From positions 1,073,595,369-1,073,659,368 of the forward strand of contig CM062820.1 of assembly GCA_031772625.1 (NCBI GenBank): a stretch of 64,000 nt of DNA, written 5' to 3'. Shown here piece by piece: positions 58,290 to 64,000 of this stretch (positions within the stretch are counted from its first letter, which is position 1; each line of letters opens with the position of its first letter). Source of the stretch: Pinus tabuliformis. Taxonomy: Eukaryota > Streptophyta > Pinopsida > Pinales > Pinaceae. The notes under the pieces were generated by a model. The model was given only the letters and a program-made list of their open reading frames with translations. It was not told where the DNA came from and did not search any database. The position numbers and the translations under genes are program-made.

Positions 58290-59135
58290 TAAAATGAAAG
58301 TTATTTCTTGGAATGATAGAGGTTTAAATAGCCAAACAAAACAACGTCTATTAAAGAAGAAGGTCCAAAAGGAACAACCAGACATAGTGTTTGTGTAGGA
58401 AACTAAATGCTCAAGTAGCACGGTAATCAATATCAACAAAAAAATAGGTAAACGCATGGAATACTTGGAGACAGCTAGCAATGGATGGGAGGGAGGCTTG
58501 ATCATTTTGTGGAATCCACAAGTAATCCAGCACCTTTCCTCTGAGGCAACCAGATCCTACATAGCTATAGAAGTCCAATTAGTAGGTAACTCTGAGACTT
58601 ATCTTTGCACATATGTCTATGGCCCCCAGAAGCTAGAGGTGAAAATTCTATTTCTAAATACTTTGCTCAACCTGAAGCTAAGATATCCCCAAGCTAAGGT
58701 GATCTTTGGAGGTGATTTCAACATGATCACCTCACTCACGGAAAAGAGAGGAGGTATAAGGAAACTCAACAGAGACTCTAAAGCTTTCCTAGACTTCATT
58801 AGATCAGCCAATCTGGTGGATGTTTTCCCCAGAAGTGGCACTTTCACGTGGAACAACAAAAGGGGAGGTGAAAAGTAAGTAGCCTCTCGTCTAGATAGAT
58901 TTTTAGTAACAGAAAGCATATTGATGGAAGGGATCATTGTTGAATCGGACATTCTTCCCACTGGAGGGTCAGACCATTGGCCCATCACATTGAATGCAAC
59001 AATCCAAGGCACTCCTAGAAATAAACCTTTCAGATTCAAAAAATTTTGGCTCACTCATCCTGAGTTCATTCAGAAAATTGAACAATGGTGGAAAGAACCG
59101 TCGGGTATTAAAGGTACCAAACTGTATCAGTTATA
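58290..59135 (+). pseudogene. endonuclease of the plus-strand LINE
   Basis: MKVISWNDRGLN (Asn region), PDIVFV then TAG before ETK, EGGLIILWNPQV, VIFGGDFNMI, FTWNNKRGG, SRLDRFLV and GGSDHWPIT (Ser-Asp-His). Stops lie near 58396, 58876 and 59133. The motifs are well kept, so decay is moderate. Confidence 0.8.
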
Positions 59136-59469
59136 AGGCAAGCTGAAACACATTAAAGCCAAAATCAAAATCTGGAATCATGAAGTCTTTGGGAATATAT
59201 TCAAGGAAAAAGAGAAACTAGAGGAGCCATTGGAACATATTCATGAAGGATGGATTGAAGGTAACATAGACCAAGAAACTGTGGACAGGGAAAATATGCT
59301 TATGCAGGACTAGCAACTACAATGCTAATAGGAGGAAACACTTTCGAAGAAAAAATCTCGGGTTCAATGGCTTAAGGAAGGAGAACAAAACATGAAATTA
59401 TTCCATAGATATGCATTGACCACAGAGGGGCTAACAAGATTCTAAGCCTTAAAGATGAACAGGGAGCCA

Positions 59470-61013
59470 CGATACAGACACATCAAGAGATCTCGAACCT
59501 TCTTATAACACATTTTAGCATAATTTCTCAGGAACTTGGGATTGACAGAGAGGAGGCCGTTGAGGAACTTACACCCTCCATCCCCAAGCTAATTACGAAG
59601 GAGCAAAACATAGCTTTAATTCGAGAAATTTCCCTGGAAGAGGTGGAAGAGGCCGTAAAAGAGATGCCTAATGATAAAGCACCTAGGCCTGATGGATTTA
59701 CCATCAACTTTTACAAATCTTGTTGGGAGATAGTCAAGACAAAAGTCTAGGAGGCAGTGGAGGATTCTCGGTGCTCCTCTTCAATCCTCAAGTCCCTCAA
59801 TTCCACCTTCCTTGCCCTTATTCCAAAGGAGGAGGAAGATAACACTCCCTCAAAGTTTCGTCCAATTGCACTATGCAATGTCCTGTACAAGATTATTTCA
59901 AAAGTCATAGCCAATAGAATGAAGCCCATACTTCCAAATATTATTTCGAAAGAGAAATTAGGCTATGTAGAGGGGAGACAGATCTTGGACAACATCTTAT
60001 TAGCACAAGAGATGATTCACACACTTCAAACACAGAAGAAAGCAGGTATGATGATGCAACTAGACCTGTCAAAGGCGTATGATAAGGTTAACTGGCACTA
60101 TCTGGAAGCAATATTGAAAGCCTTTGGCTTTGCTGAACAATGGATAGTTTGGATCCTAGCTTTGGTCAAATCCACAAAATTTTCAATACTGGTTAATGGA
60201 GCCCCTACTACCCAGTTCTCTCCTTCGCGAGGTCTACGGCAGGGTGATCCTTTATCCCCCTTCCTTTTCGTGATTTTAATGGAAGGTTTAAGCAGACTAA
60301 TCCAAAAAGCTAAAGAGGAAGGAGTTATTGAAGGACTTCAGCCCCTGCCCTCAATTCCAGCAACTACTCACCAACAATTTGTTGATGATACGATGTTGCA
60401 TGGCACTCCCTCAGTTAAAGAAGCTTTGGGATACAAAAGTATTCTCAATCTCTTCAGCAGGGCCTCAGGTATGGAGCTAAATCTCTCAAAATCTTCTATC
60501 TTCTTTTTTAATACACACATAGCTGTTCAAAAAAATCTTTCTACCATCCTAGGCTTCAGAAGAAGTAGCCTCCCCTCGAGATACCTAGGAGTTCCATTAA
60601 CGGACAAGCCATGGCAAAAATCGCACTGGGAAAAGATTTTAGCAAGCCTGGAAAAAAGATGTCATCATTGGACACACAGAGCCCTTAACTTCGCAGGCAG
60701 ATTGGTCTTAACCAAAGCAGTCCTCCAGGCCATTCCACAATACATGCTTTCCATTCTTCCAGCTCCCAAGGGAGTGCTGCAGAAGATAAGGGTCATCCAA
60801 AGGGCTTTTCTCTGGTCGGGTAATTCAGAGAAGAAGAAATGGTCGCTAATGGCGTGGAATAAGTTGTGCAAACCCAAACATCTGGGAGGGCTGAACCTGC
60901 AGGACCCATTCACGGTTAACCGTGCCTATGGAGCAAAATTATGGTGGAGGTGGCTGAAGGAACCCAAATTACCATGGGCCAAACATTGGAAAGAGAATTT
61001 GATCTGGATTTAA
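59470..61013 (+). pseudogene. reverse transcriptase of the plus-strand LINE
   Basis: Pre-RT NDKAPRPDGF (usually PGPDGF) and a TAG at 59748, then an open frame with FRPIALCNVLYKIISKVIAN, MMQLDLSKAYDKVNW, SRGLRQGDPLSPFLFVILME and active site QFVDDTMLHG (F-V-D-D). The thumb and connection follow (YLGVPLTDKPW, WSLMAWNKLCKPKHLGGLN). The frame ends at 61011-61013. No RNase H is present, unlike the LINE at 46130. Confidence 0.88.
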
Positions 61014-61104
61014 GTAGGAACACAATAAAACACAGAGATCGGGACAGTCGGTTCCTCAGTACATAAAACAAAGATGGGCGATAAAGCTTGGTTACATCTG
61101 CAGA

Positions 61105-61631
61105 TTCAGTTACTTGGGGTCACGAATTGCTCGTATTATCTCTGTTTGACGTGCATGATAGCCCGTTGGAAAGATCTCTCTGAGGAATACGACGGAAAAG
61201 ATGATTTTTAGACAAAAAAATCGCTGGCGGTAGATTTCCGAAAAAACGTCATTTAGGGCCTCAAAATCGCTCCGGAAGTTTAGGACCCAAAAAATGCTAA
61301 AAATAGTAAATTGCACTATAATTAAGGAAACTGAAAAACTGAAAGAGATAGTTGTGGGGGTCCAAATGGGATAGGTGGGTGGCCACCAGCATCCACCTGG
61401 ATCATTCCTCCCTCCTTAGGAAGCAATGGTCCCCATTGCGTTGAGTTCCTCCTTGAGATGGGGAAGCTTCTGCTGAGCTGGGTCTCTGGTGAGCTGTTCT
61501 GCAATCTCTGATGTGTCCAGAAATGGTGGGAAGCATGGTAGGTGACGGTCCACATTGTTATAGACATTTTTGTGCCTTACCGCATGAAGCATGAAATGTC
61601 CATAATCTAAGGGATCCAAAGTCCCTAAACA
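61105..61631 (-). mobile_element. gypsy 3' end: chromodomain-like tail, purine tract and partial LTR
   Basis: On the minus strand, LDTSEIAEQLT, then PHLKEELNAMGTIAS (61560-61416), a purine tract AAGGAGGGAGGAA and LTR start TGATCCAGGTGGAT at 61404 running down to about 61105. It is homologous to 28250-28640 and 31490-31900. It was cut on the right by the Tat-like LTR at 61632, and its junction with the LINE at about 61100 is a second truncation. Confidence 0.7.
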
Positions 61632-62620
61632 TGTTGTTCCTACCCCTAGAGGAACAAGGTCAGCAAACCACAGCACTGAATATCAGTTCTCCACCTGAAA
61701 ACACTCAAAAACAAGCTAATTCTGGATCATGTCAACTGCTCCACTGAGCATCTGCGCTGAATGTCAACTGCTCCACTGTGTACCTGCGCTGAATGTCAAC
61801 TGCAAAGAAGGCTACCTGCGTTGGGCGAGTTTGGCCAAGTGGCACAGTCATTCCTCAAGGTGTCAATGCCCAGGAAGCTTCCAAAATGACACTTGGATCA
61901 GAGAATTCGACTGGTGATGAGTAAGAGGGTCTAGATCTCCAAGTGGAAGCAAGAACCTCCAAGTGGACTCAAGAACTGAAGAATAACTGAAGTGGGAGAG
62001 GACACTAGTCAGCTTCATGCCAGCCTCAAGCGGACTCATCCTTTCTCCAAAACTCCTATATATAGAGCTCTCTCATGAGGTCTAAGGAGGCTGGAATCTT
62101 GTGAATGTAAGGAAGTGCTGTTGGTTTGAGTATAGAACTATTGGGTGATTTGCTTGAAGGAGGTGAAGAGGAGATTTCTTTCTGCTGGGAGGTGATGCTG
62201 GATTGGGCCTCTTATGGTTGTATCACTTCCTGAACTTTACTTCTTGCATTAATAAAGCATTTGAGGTTCTTCTATATACATGTGTTTCAATGATGTGTTG
62301 CTATACTTGTATATTTGATTTATTCTAATCCTTGAATCAATTATGAATGTATGCTTCTTGTAGTTTCCCTCTCTTGCCATTTTGCAGGATCTTGGTGTAG
62401 CTGGGCCAGTGAAAGAGCAAGGAACTAGGAACAAGCAGCAAGGAGAGAAGATTGGATCAATCATTAACGGAAGACATCGGTTAGTGGATCTCTTTCTCCC
62501 CTCTCTTGTACATCTCATAAAGAAGTAATCTCGAATAGCTTTGCTTTGATTGTTGTTGAGGTACTATCACCCTTAGAGTGGGATAGGGTTATTCCGTATT
62601 GGATACTTTTCCCAACAACA
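61632..62620 (+). repeat. 5' LTR of a second Tat-like element
   Basis: Starts TGTTGTTCCT and ends CCCAACAACA, followed by a primer site. U3 has two full copies and one partial copy of CTGAATGTCAACTG units with ACCTGCG (61728-61830). TATA box CTATATATAG at about 62055-62064 and AATAAAG near 62252. An acceptor-like CATTTTGCAG ends near 62389. The 3' LTR and the coding part are outside the window, so the left edge rests on the matching ends only. Confidence 0.7.
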
Positions 62621-62623
62621 AAT

Positions 62624-62641
62624 TGGTGACTCCGCTGGGGA
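62624..62641 (+). other. primer binding site (tRNA-Arg type) of the second Tat-like element
   Basis: TGGTGACTCCGCTGGGGA, one base different from the site at 2633-2650, three bases after the LTR end. Confidence 0.8.
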
Positions 62642-64000
62642 TCATATCTTGTTGGTTGTTTGTGTTTTTGCTATTCATTTCTTAAACACAGGGAGTACCG
62701 AATCGAACTGCATTTGGATCTTTCAAATGCAAAGTAGAGGGCAGCTACTCTAGCTCAGTTTCTGGGCGTGTTTATGATTTGAAGAGCTGATCCACAAGGA
62801 CTCTGAATAGCTCTTAGTGATACCTTTTCATCCTCCTTTTCATCCTTTAGTGTGTACTTGATTGATAGCTTCTGATTTGGCCAAAAACTGTGAATTTTTG
62901 AGCAATCTGTAACCCGGAAACTGAGGAAAACCAAAGTTTATCTCTTCATTGCAGGCACTGTGAAGGCAGTCTGCATTTCATCGCAGGTCCCGAAGGGGCT
63001 ACCTGCGCTGAATGTCAAACTGACAGTGTACTACCTGCGTTGAACCAGTTTTGCCTTGTGCAACTGGGGTTCCTTGCTGTTTATTGCCCTGTTTTCATCC
63101 TTGTTTTTGCAGCCTGTTATCAGTCAATGTGCCTATCTGAAACCAACTTTCCTTACCACTATTCCGCCTCGGTTGTATAAAGAAACTGTATTTGTTCTTT
63201 GTGTATTTCTTATATCATTTGCAGTTTCCCATAACGAAAGTGAACTAGTCTTGCTGTGGCCTCTTAGATCTAGACCTGTGATAAGTGTCGTTTTGATCTT
63301 AAGAGTTAGTTTGTTTGCTGTTCATAGCTGATTGAGCTTTTGATTTCGTCATATGGTTTGAATTTATGTATTTCTAGTGTCGAAACAAGTAAATCTTAAG
63401 GTGTCTTTTGATTTTGGACAAAAGCTTGTTTGCTTTCACTTGAAATTGAATTCAAAGTTATACAACAGCTTTCTTTTTGTAGTACACCAACATTAAGAAA
63501 GAGAAAAGAAATACCTGCATTGTGCATGTGCATTTTGACAGCTTGCATGTTGATTTAGGAAAAAGTGCATTAGTGTGTGCTCTATGATCTGTGTGAAAAG
63601 ATGATGTCTTTCTTTTCCCTCAGTAGTTAAGATTTTCATAAGTGGAAAAGATTGAAAAGATTGCTTATCATCTTAGACTGCATTTAGGAGTTGTACCATA
63701 CATCTCGTGGTGATCCATAAAGGCAAACTGCTAAACAAGATCAACCTAAAATAAATTGAATTTACATAACAATGCTTTGAAACATAACACAAACACATAG
63801 AGGTCTAAGCTAGAGACGTGTTTCGGCGTCGTTAAACGTGATATCTTAGCGTTGAGTGGTTGGGTGATTCCTCCATGGTGAAGCGATAAGTATCAATACG
63901 GACTTGTGCTCCCACGTACCGTCGCGTATATATTGGGAGACCCCTATAGGAACAAAGCCTTTATCCATAGGAAGCCGTGTCGGCTGCCCTACTAATTGCA
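62642..64000 (+). other. 5' leader of the second Tat-like element
   Basis: No gene. It contains TCGCAGGT..ACCTGCG (about 62981-63008), the same inverted motif found in the U3 of the first Tat element, then a second ACCTGCG near 63040. The frame at 63056-63331 (hydrophobic, no known domain) is judged chance. gag is expected beyond the window end. Confidence 0.55.

Larger units (their letters stand above)
56515..61100 (+). mobile_element. L1-type LINE, 3'-truncated and decayed
   Basis: Plus-strand ORF1 (56570-58123), endonuclease (58290-59135) and RT (59470-61013) in order. It breaks off soon after the RT C-terminal region, at about 61100, where gypsy LTR sequence on the other strand begins. 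A few stops interrupt ORF2, and RT itself is intact for 418 codons. No 3' UTR or poly(A) remains. Confidence 0.85.

Noticed and set aside
63056-63331. 91-codon hydrophobic frame
   Set aside because: It sits in the untranslated leader of the second Tat-like element with no domain.

Overview
This is nuclear DNA of a land plant with a large, transposon-packed genome. The mix of Tat-lineage Ty3/gypsy, chromovirus-like gypsy, Ty1/copia and L1-type LINE remains, with almost no host genes, suggests a gymnosperm such as a conifer. That assignment is inference from element style, not a database match. There are no operons, CRISPR arrays, rRNA genes or recognisable tRNA genes.

Layout. (1) 1-1574 and 17034-18404 are two halves of one host-type gene with a DUF7869-like core. 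They are split by a complete, young Tat-lineage LTR retrotransposon (1575-17028) with 1055-bp LTRs that differ at only three sites by eye and a 5-bp target duplication TGAAC. The element carries gag-protease, RT/RNase H/integrase, a second RNase H placed after integrase, and an antisense plant-mobile-domain (PMD) gene that looks intron-containing with its own TATA box. (2) 18405-33406 is a mosaic of decayed retroelements: a LINE endonuclease remnant (minus), a gypsy remnant (minus), and several chromovirus-like gypsy remnants (plus). (3) 33407-43924 is a non-autonomous LTR element with only a gag-like gene. It carries a captured, broken fragment of an ER-type Ca2+-ATPase (ECA) and an array of four hairpins. 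(4) 43945-45465 is a copia remnant. (5) 46130-51370 is a decayed minus-strand L1 with a C-terminal RNase H. (6) 51370-54471 is AT-rich with local tandem duplications and one long imperfect hairpin. (7) 54472-55961 is a poly(A)-tailed retroposon with 15-bp target duplications. (8) 56515-61100 is a plus-strand L1 truncated at its 3' end. (9) 61105-61631 is the 3' end of a gypsy element (minus), followed by the 5' LTR and leader of a second Tat-like element running off the window.

The most unusual signal is structural RNA. Both large LTR elements contain tandem hairpins in which the loop sequence is kept while the stem sequence changes completely yet stays self-complementary (37537-37718; 14374-14585; 15277-15588). 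That compensatory pattern argues for selected RNA or DNA secondary structure in the non-coding parts of these elements. The other notable points are the antisense PMD gene, the ATPase capture, and a palindromic GCGTCC..GGACGC motif recurring in the LTR, the leader and the 3' region of the first Tat element.
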